The notes beneath the pieces were generated by a model. The model saw only the letters and a program-made list of their open reading frames with translations. It was not told the DNA's origin and did not search any database. A stretch of 6,967 bases of DNA from Actinomycetota bacterium (GTDB lineage: Bacteria > Actinomycetota > Actinomycetes > S36-B12 > UBA10799). The stretch lies in assembly GCA_030837395.1 (NCBI GenBank), contig JAUPKO010000298.1, forward strand, positions 1-6,967. Reading direction: 5' to 3'. Position 1 is the first letter of the stretch, and each line of letters begins with the position of its first letter. This document shows, piece after piece, positions 1 to 5,397 of this stretch. The position numbers and the translations under genes are program-made.

Positions 1-1
1 G

Positions 2-319
2 GTGATACCCGTGGTCATCACCGTGCTGAAGGGCAAGATCTTCACCGCCGCTCTGGCCCTCGTCCTCGCCTGGGTAGCGTGGATCGCGATGCTCCGCCTC
101 GCCAAGCCCCGCTCGCCGTGGGCGATGAAGTTCTACCGCGACAAACCGGCCAAGATGGCCAAAGCGGAGGTGCGCAACCAACGCACCCAACGCCGCGTGC
201 AGCCGCTGAAGGATGCCTGGGCCAGCCTTGTGTTCGGTTTCGGATCACACCCCAGCCCGTCACCGGTCGAAGGTGCCAAGCAGCCCGAGGTCGAACCAGC
301 GGACGACGGCCGTGGCTGA
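2..319 (+). CDS. Membrane-anchored basic protein, probably 5'-truncated
   Basis: The frame is open from the left edge to the TGA at 317-319. A GTG at position 2 could be a start, but no upstream sequence is available to show a ribosome binding site, so the gene more likely begins outside the window. About 14 residues in, there is one hydrophobic segment (roughly residues 14-33, rich in Ala/Leu/Val/Trp). It is followed by a short RLAKPRSPWA stretch and then a strongly basic region (Lys/Arg-rich, about residues 36-70) and a Pro/Glu-rich tail. By the positive-inside rule the tail should be cytoplasmic. The hydrophobic segment followed by RLAKPxSPWA resembles C-terminal ends of uncharacterised actinobacterial membrane proteins (a recollection, not a search). 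No function can be assigned. Confidence 0.6.
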   Translation: MIPVVITVLKGKIFTAALALVLAWVAWIAMLRLAKPRSPWAMKFYRDKPAKMAKAEVRNQRTQRRVQPLKDAWASLVFGFGSHPSPSPVEGAKQPEVEPADDGRG

Positions 320-418
320 CCGGATCCTGACCTGCCAGTGGTGACCCGCCCGCTGTCCCCCTGCCACCCACACCGCCTGCAAACTCACCCGACTCCGACT
401 CCGACGAGGAAGGTCGCC

Positions 419-886
419 ATGTCACCCACACCCCTGCCGGTGCCTCTGCACACGCCGCTGCCGATCTTCGTCTACGGCACCCTCAAGGCCGGTCAACGCA
501 ACCACGATGCGCACTTCCCCGCCGGTAGCATCCGGTCGATCGTGGCCGCCAAGGTTCACGACGTCGGGCTGTTCGAGGACGACCGCATCCCGTACGCCAG
601 CCCGGTCCGCGGTCGGACCCTCTACGGCGAGGTGATCACGCTGGCTCAGGACAGTGAGGAAGCCACGTTCAGCCGGGTGGCCATCGACCGGCTTGAGGGG
701 TTCGATCCGGCCGTGCCGGAGGCAGGGTGGTACCGGCGGCTCGCGATCACCGCGGTGACGCTGGCGGCAGCAGCGCCCGTGCAGTGCTGGATCTACGTGA
801 TGGATCGGCCACCGCAGGGCACTCGCCCGGTGTCCGGCGGGGTGTGGCTCAGCGGCACTCGCAGCGACGCTCCGCCGGAACGCTAG
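419..886 (+). CDS. Gamma-glutamylcyclotransferase-fold (AIG2-like) protein
   Basis: This is a 155-residue cytoplasmic protein of the GGCT/AIG2-like fold. Family members release 5-oxoproline from gamma-glutamyl amines or peptides; the substrate here is unknown. The hallmark glycine loop VYGTLKAG lies at residues 18-25, GRTLYGEV at 65-72, and the LEGFD segment at 92-96 supplies Glu93 in the place of the family's catalytic glutamate. It is followed by the usual W-Y-R-R element (104-107). The ATG at 419 is chosen because GAGGAAGG at 406-413 sits 5 nt upstream; an in-frame GTG at 338 lacks such a site and would add a low-complexity Pro/His/Thr extension. Its last 38 bp overlap the minus-strand Cys-rich gene tail-to-tail. 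A ggct-like role in glutathione or mycothiol-type thiol turnover is only a guess. Confidence 0.88.
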   Translation: MSPTPLPVPLHTPLPIFVYGTLKAGQRNHDAHFPAGSIRSIVAAKVHDVGLFEDDRIPYASPVRGRTLYGEVITLAQDSEEATFSRVAIDRLEGFDPAVPEAGWYRRLAITAVTLAAAAPVQCWIYVMDRPPQGTRPVSGGVWLSGTRSDAPPER

Positions 887-965
887 CCAGCACCATTTCG
901 ACGTGCATGCCGCACCCGGAGTAGGTGACCTTCTGACAACGGCTGCACAGGGCTGGGCTACACAC
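849..965 (-). CDS. Small Cys-rich CxxC / GCGxHV protein
   Basis: This 38-residue minus-strand gene starts with GTG at 965-963 and stops with TGA at 851-849. The start is fixed by AGGAGG (plus-strand 971-976) with a 5-nt spacer, one of the best Shine-Dalgarno sites in the window. The peptide has six cysteines (2, 7, 10, 18, 34, 36): a C7-S-R-C10 pair, a GCGMHV block (17-22), a conserved-looking VPAERR (30-35) and a terminal CEC. I recognise this layout (CxxC, then GCGxHV, then VPxxxRCxC) from very small, widespread bacterial proteins of unknown function. The Cys/His spacing would suit a zinc or copper site or a thiol switch, but that is inference. Upstream lies a CsoR/RicR-like operator inside a candidate promoter, which supports metal or thiol control. 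The 3' end lies antisense to the last 38 bp of the cyclotransferase gene. Small size makes automatic callers likely to miss it. Confidence 0.85.
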   Translation of the reverse strand: MCSPALCSRCQKVTYSGCGMHVEMVLASVPAERRCECR

Positions 966-970
966 GGGGT

Positions 971-976
971 CCTCCT
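971..976 (-). promoter_or_regulatory. Shine-Dalgarno of the small Cys-rich gene
   Basis: Read on the minus strand this is AGGAGG, followed by ACCCC and then the GTG start codon at 965-963. It is the signal that decides the start of the 38-residue Cys-rich gene and argues that the short frame is really translated. Confidence 0.8.
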
Positions 977-1020
977 GGAGGGTTCGACGCGCACCGATAG
1001 GTGCAGCGCATGGTGTCGGA

Positions 1021-1050
1021 AATATACCAGGGGGGGTATCTATTGGGCAA
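1021..1050 (-). promoter_or_regulatory. Candidate promoter of the Cys-rich gene
   Basis: On the minus strand TTGCCC (1050-1045) is separated by 18 bp from TATATT (1026-1021), a plausible -35/-10 pair (TTGACA/TATAAT-like). Transcription would begin near 1013-1016 and leave a leader of about 50 nt before the GTG at 965. The spacer contains the C-rich ATACC/GGTAT operator. The assignment rests on motif match and spacing only. Confidence 0.5.
1024..1039. promoter_or_regulatory. CsoR/RicR-like operator (ATACC-N6-GGTAT)
   Basis: The plus strand reads ATACCAGGGGGGGTAT. ATACC (1024-1028) and GGTAT (1035-1039) form perfect inverted half-sites around a G-rich centre. This is the general shape of operators of the CsoR/RicR/CstR (DUF156) repressors, which have A/T-rich outer arms flanking a run of G or C. 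It sits between the candidate -35 and -10 of the minus-strand Cys-rich gene, where a repressor would block RNA polymerase. No CsoR-type gene is in the window, so the regulator would be encoded elsewhere. Confidence 0.55.
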
Positions 1051-1118
1051 CAGTGCGGGCCCACACGCGCCCGCTTGAGCAGCCGCTCGCAGAGTTCGTC
1101 GCGGCGACACGAAGAAGT

Positions 1119-1130
1119 TACCAATTGGTA
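1119..1130. repeat. Perfect 12-bp palindrome TACCAATTGGTA
   Basis: TACCAATTGGTA is fully self-complementary and lies 68 bp upstream of the ATG at 1198, between the Cys-rich gene's operator and the 70-residue gene. The size and perfect dyad symmetry are typical of a dimeric helix-turn-helix operator, but I cannot name the regulator. A weak TATCTG -10-like hexamer follows at 1146-1151, so the site could overlap a rightward promoter; that part is speculative. Confidence 0.4.
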
Positions 1131-1197
1131 GGGGGTGACAATTCCTATCTGACGCCCCACAGTAGATGCGAGCCTAGACGAAAGATGGTGATTGCTC

Positions 1198-1410
1198 ATG
1201 CCACACAACCCGCAGAACGGGTCCGACCCCAACGTCCACTTCAACCTCGGTGTCGACCGCTTGGCCAGCGACGACGAGATCACTGAGATGCACGACCCCT
1301 GGCTCACCACTGCCGGACCCACGCAGCCAGAGCACGTCGAGGCGAGCGTCCACATGCCCGAAGGTGACTTCGGCGCTCTGACCGACCCGCGGCAGCTGCC
1401 CGGCGTGTGA
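1198..1410 (+). CDS. Small acidic protein of unknown function
   Basis: This gene encodes 70 residues ending at TGA 1408-1410. The ATG at 1198 is preferred over an in-frame TTG at 1192 because GGTGA at 1187-1191 lies 6 nt upstream of it. The product is hydrophilic and acidic: about twelve Asp/Glu, two Arg, no Lys, no Cys and five His, with no membrane segment or signal peptide. I do not recognise a family. The central stretch SDDEITEMHDPWL (24-36) is the most protein-like part. The 787-bp run to the left carries no co-directional gene closer than the cyclotransferase, so it is probably a single-gene unit. It is convergent with the hydrolase gene, with only 9 bp between stop codons. Coding status is likely but not certain. 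Confidence 0.6.
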   Translation: MPHNPQNGSDPNVHFNLGVDRLASDDEITEMHDPWLTTAGPTQPEHVEASVHMPEGDFGALTDPRQLPGV

Positions 1411-1411
1411 C

Positions 1412-1433
1412 CTGCCGCCTCAGGACACGGCAG
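1412..1433. terminator. Candidate bidirectional hairpin between convergent genes
   Basis: CTGCCG (1412-1417) and CGGCAG (1428-1433) form a six-pair GC-rich stem with a 10-nt loop. It sits at the junction of the two convergent genes and straddles the stop codon of the minus-strand hydrolase. There is no U-tract on either side, so it would be an atypical intrinsic terminator; a stem of this size can occur by chance in GC-rich DNA. Confidence 0.3.
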
Positions 1434-2046
1434 TGATCTCGGCCACCACCTCATCGGTCCATTTGATGATCGCGCAGCTGTAGGCCATTCCCATCAGGGA
1501 GGCCACGTGCAGGTCGTCATCGGCGGTGGCGGTGGCGTCGGCCACCACGAACACCCGGTAGTCACGCATGAAGGCATCGCGGGCCGTGGTCTCGCAACAA
1601 CAGTTCGTCATCACCCCGCAAATGATCAGGTCGGTGATGCCCTCACCCCGCAGGATGTTGTCCAGCTCGGTGCCGTAGAAGGCGCTGTAACGCTGTTTGT
1701 CGATTACGACGTCCCCCTCCTGCGGGGTGAGGGGCCCGACCAACTGCCACGCCGGGGTCCCGACCATAGCTAGGTCCCCGTCCCACCACTGCGCCAGTCG
1801 ACCGGCATCGACGGATAGGTCGTAGTGTCCATGTCGGGTGAAGAACACCGGCAGCTCGGCCAACCGCGCCGCCGCGATCAATTCCGCCACATTCGGTGCG
1901 GTGTCCGCCGACATCTCACCGAAGAATTCCTGCATGTCGATCACCAGCAGCGCCGTCGTTCCAGCTGCCGGAGTGCCTTCGTGCGTCGCGTAGGGCGCGA
2001 GCGCTTCCCTGAGGTCCACCTTGGATTCGGCCACGGCCACGATCAT
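1420..2046 (-). CDS. Isochorismatase-fold cysteine hydrolase
   Basis: This is a 208-residue cytoplasmic hydrolase of the isochorismatase-like superfamily, a group that includes nicotinamidases, ureidoacrylate and N-carbamoylsarcosine amidases and biuret hydrolase. The catalytic triad is visible: Asp37 in LLVIDMQ (33-39), Lys117 in VIDKQRYSAF (114-123) and Cys150 in GVMTNCCCETTARDA (144-158). The typical STDLIICGV-type strand precedes the cysteine. Length and motif spacing are normal. ATG 2046 is the first usable start after the ATPase stop, 38 bp downstream of it; the preceding GGGCGGGG is a weak ribosome binding site, and the GTG at 2040 is an alternative. It is the last gene of the importer operon, which suggests it acts on the imported compound or a derivative. 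The exact substrate cannot be read from sequence. Confidence 0.9.
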   Translation of the reverse strand: MIVAVAESKVDLREALAPYATHEGTPAAGTTALLVIDMQEFFGEMSADTAPNVAELIAAARLAELPVFFTRHGHYDLSVDAGRLAQWWDGDLAMVGTPAWQLVGPLTPQEGDVVIDKQRYSAFYGTELDNILRGEGITDLIICGVMTNCCCETTARDAFMRDYRVFVVADATATADDDLHVASLMGMAYSCAIIKWTDEVVAEITAVS

Positions 2047-2084
2047 GGCCGATGCCCCGCCCGGACGCGCAGCCGGATGGCGGA

Positions 2085-2834
2085 TTACAGCCGACCGGCC
2101 TCGTGCACCCGTCGCAGAAACTCCCGGGTGCGTGGGTCGTGCGGGTCTCCCAGCACCTGGGTGGGCGCACCGCGTTCGACGATCCGCCCCGACGACAGGT
2201 AGCACACCTCGTCGGCCACCTGCGATGCGAAACCCATCTCGTGGGTGGCGATCACCATGGTCATCCCGCTTGCCTTCAGGTCCCGCACGGTGTGCAGCAC
2301 CTCGTTGACCAGCACGGGGTCCAAGGCCGAGGTGATCTCGTCCATCAACAGCAGTCGTGGCGAGACCGCCATCGCCCGCACGAGGGCCACGCGTTGCTGT
2401 TGGCCGCCAGAGAGGCGGTCCGGGTACTGGGTGGCCTTGTCAGCGAGGCCGAACCGCTCCAGCAACGCCAGACCCCGATGCTCGGCCTCCTCCTTCGACG
2501 TACCGTGCACCCGGCGGGGCGCCAGGGTGATGTTGTCCAGCACGGTCAGGTGGGGGAACAGATTGAACGACTGGAACACCATGCCGATCCGGCGCCGCAC
2601 CTGGTCGGGGTCGGCCAACGGGTCGGTGATGTCGTCACCGTCCAGGTGGATCGTGCCGTCGTCGACGGTCAGCAGAAGGTTGATGCACCGCAGCAGGGTC
2701 GACTTGCCCGAGCCGGACGCGCCGATGAGTACCGTCGCGCTGTGTTCGGGTACTGCCAGCGAAACGTCGTGCAGGACGATCTCGGTGCCGAAACTCTTGC
2801 GCACCGAGTCCACCTGCAGCACCGGGGCGGTCAT
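2085..2834 (-). CDS. Polar amino acid ABC transporter ATPase
   Basis: This 249-residue protein is the ATP-hydrolysing subunit of a GlnQ/HisP-type importer and works as a dimer on the cytoplasmic face of the permease. All nucleotide-binding motifs are intact: Walker A GASGSGKST (38-46), Q-loop MVFQSFNLFPH with Gln88 (85-95), ABC signature LSGGQQQR (141-148), Walker B LLLMDE (161-166), D-loop SALD (169-172) and switch His198 in ATHEM. The full-length NLFPHLTVLDN element is typical of the polar amino acid subfamily. Its ATG (2834-2832) overlaps the permease TGA in an ATGA arrangement, which implies translational coupling. A glnQ- or ehuA-like name would be over-specific. Confidence 0.95.
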   Translation of the reverse strand: MTAPVLQVDSVRKSFGTEIVLHDVSLAVPEHSATVLIGASGSGKSTLLRCINLLLTVDDGTIHLDGDDITDPLADPDQVRRRIGMVFQSFNLFPHLTVLDNITLAPRRVHGTSKEEAEHRGLALLERFGLADKATQYPDRLSGGQQQRVALVRAMAVSPRLLLMDEITSALDPVLVNEVLHTVRDLKASGMTMVIATHEMGFASQVADEVCYLSSGRIVERGAPTQVLGDPHDPRTREFLRRVHEAGRL

Positions 2835-3712
2835 GGGCTGGCCTGCGAATTTTGCCGAGCGATCGAGGTCGCCAGCACCCGATCCGTCACGCGTGTGAGC
2901 GGGATGGTCAGCAACAGGAACAGAATGGCGGCGACGACGTACGGGGTGTAGTTGAAGGTCTTGCTTGATTCGATCTGCGCCGCCCGGATCGCGTCGACCA
3001 CGCCGAGCACCGAGATCAGCCCCGTGTCCTTGAGCAGCGAGACGAAGTCATTCATCAGCGGCGGAATCACCCGGCGGATGCCCTGCGGCAGCACCACGTA
3101 TCGCAGAGTCTGGGCCGACGTCAGTCCGAGGGAGCGGGCGGCCGCAGTCTGGCTGGGGTGCACCGACAAAATACCGCTGCGCAGCACCTCGGCAACGTAG
3201 GCGGAGTAGGTGAGCACGACCGCCGTGGTACCCAGCACGACGACGCTGGTGGTGATCCCGGTCAGCCGCAGTGCCGGCACCCCGAAGCCCACAAGGAGGA
3301 TCACCAGCAGGGTGGGGACACCGCGGAAGACGTCGACATACACCGTCGCAAGCACCCGGAACGGGGCCAGCGGCGCGGCGCTCGAGGTGCGTACCAACGC
3401 AAGGGTGAGCCCGAGTGCGGCGATCGCCACACTGCCGATGATCGTCAACTTGATGTTGAGCAGCAACCCCTTGGCGACGGCCGGCAGCACCTCGACGGCG
3501 TAGTTCACGTCGAAGAAGGTCTGCTGCACCCGAGCCCAACCCGGCGACATCACCACGATCGCCGCGAGCGCCCCGAGCACCACCACGGTCGACACCGCCG
3601 CAATAGTCGTGTGCTTGCGGGCCTGCCGGCGCCGGACCTCCCGCCGCCGCTGTTCCTCGGGGCTGGGCACGTACTGCGCGGTGGCCGCCGCAGCGTCCCC
3701 GTGAGCCGCCAC
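2831..3712 (-). CDS. Polar amino acid ABC transporter permease
   Basis: This is a 293-residue inner-membrane permease of the HisM/GlnP family. An Arg/Lys-rich N-terminal cytoplasmic stretch (residues 20-34) precedes the first membrane helix (about 35-55). A long extracytoplasmic linker and about four or five further helices follow (roughly 82-107, 120-148, 155-175, 225-245, 258-275). FRGVPTLL (129-136) and the EAA loop, which couples to the ATPase (HPSQTAAARSLGL at 185-197 through YVVLPQGIRRVIPP at 205-218), are clear. The frame stays open upstream into the binding-protein gene, but a GTG at 3712-3710, 8 bp after that gene's stop and with AAGTAGG/GTAGG upstream, is the sensible start. The N-terminal extension of about 30 charged residues is longer than in minimal family members. 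Only one permease gene is present, so a homodimer is expected. Confidence 0.93.
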   Translation of the reverse strand: MAAHGDAAAATAQYVPSPEEQRRREVRRRQARKHTTIAAVSTVVVLGALAAIVVMSPGWARVQQTFFDVNYAVEVLPAVAKGLLLNIKLTIIGSVAIAALGLTLALVRTSSAAPLAPFRVLATVYVDVFRGVPTLLVILLVGFGVPALRLTGITTSVVVLGTTAVVLTYSAYVAEVLRSGILSVHPSQTAAARSLGLTSAQTLRYVVLPQGIRRVIPPLMNDFVSLLKDTGLISVLGVVDAIRAAQIESSKTFNYTPYVVAAILFLLLTIPLTRVTDRVLATSIARQNSQASP

Positions 3713-3720
3713 CGACCTAC

Positions 3721-4581
3721 CTACTTCAACGTCGGCGCGCCTGCGGCGGAACCGAGCCACTGCTCCTGAAGAGCGGTCAAGGTTCCGTCGGCCGCGAGGG
3801 CGTCCACGGCTTGGGAGGTGCAAGAGGTCAACGGCGAGTCCTTGGCCAACAGGATGCCGAACTCGTCGGCCTGCCCACTGGCCGTGCCAGGCAACTGGCC
3901 CACGATCACCCCGTTGTCGATCTCGGCCGCGGTGAGGTAGAACGCGGACGGCAGGTCGATCACGATGCCGTCGATCTGGCCGTTCTTCAGGGCCGTGACG
4001 GCCGCGGCGTTGTCGTTGAACACGCTGACCGGCGTGGTCGGGGCGATGACCTCTTGGGCATCGTTCAGTGAGGTGCTGCCAACCGCGGCGCCGAGTTTGG
4101 CGCTCTTGAGGTCGGCCACGGTCGTCGCGCTGGCGATGGGGCTGCCGGCGGTGCTGATGACTGCCTGGCTCACCTGGTAATAGGGGCTGGAGAAGTCGAC
4201 GGCCTGCTCGCGGTCGGCCGTGATGCTGTACTGCTGGAGGTTCCAGTCGAAGTCCTTGGGTCCGGGTGCGATGGCACCGTCGAACGTGCTCCTGGTCCAG
4301 ACGACGTCGTCTTTCGTGTAGCCCAGATTCTCGGCGACTGCATACGCGACCGCGGCCTCGAAACCTTCGCCGTTGGCAGGGTCGTCGTTCACCACCCACG
4401 GTTCGTAGGCCGGCTCGCCGGTCGCCACCGTGATCTTGCCGTTGGTCAGGGTGGCCAGCGACTCGGGCGTGCAGTCGGAGGCCTGGGCGCTGCCCGAGGA
4501 GGTGCTCGATTCGGACTCCGGGGCACACCCGACGAGGGCGATCCCCGCGACCAGAACCGTCGCCGCTACACGTGACTTCAT
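3721..4581 (-). CDS. Amino acid-type solute-binding lipoprotein
   Basis: This 286-residue family-3 extracellular solute-binding protein delivers ligand to the permease. It has a lipoprotein signal: Lys2/Arg4, a hydrophobic core and the lipobox LVGC with Cys19 as the lipidated residue, then a Ser/Glu-rich linker to about residue 35. The first lobe begins with GKITVATGEPAYEPW (48-62); GFEAAVAYAVAENLG (73-87) and the hinge-region FDWNLQQYSITADRE (111-125) with DFSSPYY (129-135) are the family landmarks. Cys37 and Cys254 could form a disulfide tying the N-terminus to the C-terminal lobe. The ATG at 4581-4579 is fixed by GGAGGG (plus 4588-4593) with a 6-nt spacer. It is first in the operon, as usual. 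The ligand is unknown: a polar amino acid, or an amide-bearing analogue given the downstream hydrolase. Confidence 0.94.
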   Translation of the reverse strand: MKSRVAATVLVAGIALVGCAPESESSTSSGSAQASDCTPESLATLTNGKITVATGEPAYEPWVVNDDPANGEGFEAAVAYAVAENLGYTKDDVVWTRSTFDGAIAPGPKDFDWNLQQYSITADREQAVDFSSPYYQVSQAVISTAGSPIASATTVADLKSAKLGAAVGSTSLNDAQEVIAPTTPVSVFNDNAAAVTALKNGQIDGIVIDLPSAFYLTAAEIDNGVIVGQLPGTASGQADEFGILLAKDSPLTSCTSQAVDALAADGTLTALQEQWLGSAAGAPTLK

Positions 4582-4623
4582 GACTTACCCTCCGTCGGAT
4601 CGTGACGGCGTGAGACTACCGCC

Positions 4624-4689
4624 ATGATGGTGCACATGCGGGTTCCGGCATGCCTTTGCACGTACTCGGCACGGACGTGCCGGCCATGA
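4624..4689 (+). other. Possible 21-codon leader ORF, ATGA-coupled
   Basis: An ATG at 4624 opens a 21-codon frame that contains three cysteines and a C-terminal TCRP. It ends at TGA 4687-4689, overlapping the ATG at 4686 of the membrane protein gene as ATGA. That membrane gene has no recognisable ribosome binding site of its own, so translational coupling to a short upstream peptide would explain how it is translated. No good Shine-Dalgarno precedes 4624 either; leaderless initiation is common in actinobacteria. The coding potential of so short a frame is not demonstrable here. Confidence 0.25.
4635..4681 (+). repeat. Cluster of overlapping inverted repeats in a 5' leader
   Basis: CATGC (4635-4639) can pair with GCATG (4648-4652), extended by GG/CC with a bulged G and a 3-nt loop. 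GGCACG (4668-4673) can pair with CGTGCC (4676-4681) around a 2-nt centre. GCACGT (4658-4663) can also pair with ACGTGC (4675-4680), so the last two are mutually exclusive. Alternative hairpins just before a start codon are compatible with attenuation or with occlusion of translation initiation, but GC-rich DNA makes such repeats frequent. Confidence 0.3.
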
Positions 4690-5387
4690 CGACGTCTGGG
4701 CCAGGCAGTACCAACGCCCGTCAGAGCGTGGCCGACGACCGCCTCGCGCTTCACCTCATGGCGCTCGGGTTCGGTATCGGGTCGCTGCTGTTCGCCGCTG
4801 GCGCGCTGCTGGCGGTCGCAGGGTCGGATCTGGCCAACCCGGTGTTTGCCGTCGGTGCGGTGGGTTTCACCTCGGCGGCGTTCGTGCAGTGGCGCACGGC
4901 CGTGCACCACGGGATGCACGGGATCAAGCAACGCGCCGAATTCGACCTGACCAACCCGGACTGGACCTCCGCGGTCACCCAACTGATCGGCACGCTCTAC
5001 TTCAACGTCATGACCATCCGGGCCCTGAGCGTCACGCTGGCGGACGCCTCCGACTACAACCATGAAGTCTGGCGTCCCGATGTCTTCGGCTCCACGCTCT
5101 TCCTGGTGTCGAGCCTGATCGCGCTACACCCGGTGGCGCGCGAACGACGCCACCACCTCGTGCCAAAGCGAGCCTGGCGGATCGCTCTGAGCAACCTGTT
5201 CGGCTCCGTGCTGTTCGCCGTGTCTGCCATCGGCGCCCTAGCGATCGGCACGGACACGCTGCTGTCCGACGCCCTGAACAACCTGAGCACTTTCCTGGGT
5301 GCTTTGGGATTCCTGGCCGCCAGTGTGCTGACGTGGCCCCCGGCGGCGAGTCGGGGGGCGGGTCCGACCGCCACAGACTCCCCTTAG
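4686..5387 (+). CDS. YrhK-like multi-pass membrane protein
   Basis: This is a 233-residue integral membrane protein with about six hydrophobic segments (roughly residues 25-46, 51-70, 98-118, 133-150, 165-187 and 196-217). The WRPDVFGSTLFLVSS element (129-143) and the later ALSNLFGSVLFAVSAIGA (167-184) resemble each other and the YrhK-type membrane domain, a family of unknown function. This suggests an internal duplication. A charged, His-rich loop (about 150-162) separates the two. Start choice is uncertain: an in-frame ATG at 4650 would add 12 residues, and neither site has a clear Shine-Dalgarno. I prefer 4686 because it lies just before the conserved part and overlaps a short upstream frame as ATGA. 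The gene is divergent from the importer operon and followed 10 bp later by the DUF2804 gene, so the two are probably co-transcribed. Confidence 0.8.
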   Translation: MTTSGPGSTNARQSVADDRLALHLMALGFGIGSLLFAAGALLAVAGSDLANPVFAVGAVGFTSAAFVQWRTAVHHGMHGIKQRAEFDLTNPDWTSAVTQLIGTLYFNVMTIRALSVTLADASDYNHEVWRPDVFGSTLFLVSSLIALHPVARERRHHLVPKRAWRIALSNLFGSVLFAVSAIGALAIGTDTLLSDALNNLSTFLGALGFLAASVLTWPPAASRGAGPTATDSP

Positions 5388-5397
5388 TCTGCGGCGT

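Noticed and set aside
366..406. Short direct repeat ACTCCGACTCCGAC before the cyclotransferase
   Set aside because: It is only two copies of a 6-mer in a C-rich spacer and has no evident function.
338..418. In-frame GTG start of the cyclotransferase at 338
   Set aside because: It lacks a ribosome binding site and adds 27 Pro/His/Thr-rich residues not expected in the family; the ATG at 419 has GAGGAAGG.
903..1286. Plus-strand 127-codon frame
   Set aside because: It crosses the promoter/operator region and the start of the 1198 gene, has no ribosome binding site and its translation looks random.
966..1454. Upstream extension of the Cys-rich minus-strand frame up to 1454
   Set aside because: It would overlap the 70-residue gene and the end of the hydrolase and lacks family-like sequence; only the last 38 codons after the AGGAGG look real.
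2052..2951. Plus-strand 299-codon frame
   Set aside because: It is antisense to the ATPase gene, whose motifs are all intact. Composition (Arg/His/Gln/Gly-rich) is typical of a GC-rich shadow frame.
3158..3769. Plus-strand 203-codon frame antisense to the permease
   Set aside because: Its translation is a run of Arg/His/Asp/Gly repeats with no recognisable domain; it is the complement of permease codons.
3713..4528. Long N-terminal extension of the permease frame to 4528
   Set aside because: It runs through the binding-protein gene in another frame and translates to Arg/Gly/His-rich low-complexity sequence. The permease family starts near the GTG at 3712.
4610..4620. TAGTCT as a -10 for the importer operon (minus strand, 4618-4613)
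   Set aside because: The hexamer is plausible but no matching -35 occurs at 16-19 bp, so I did not list it as a promoter.
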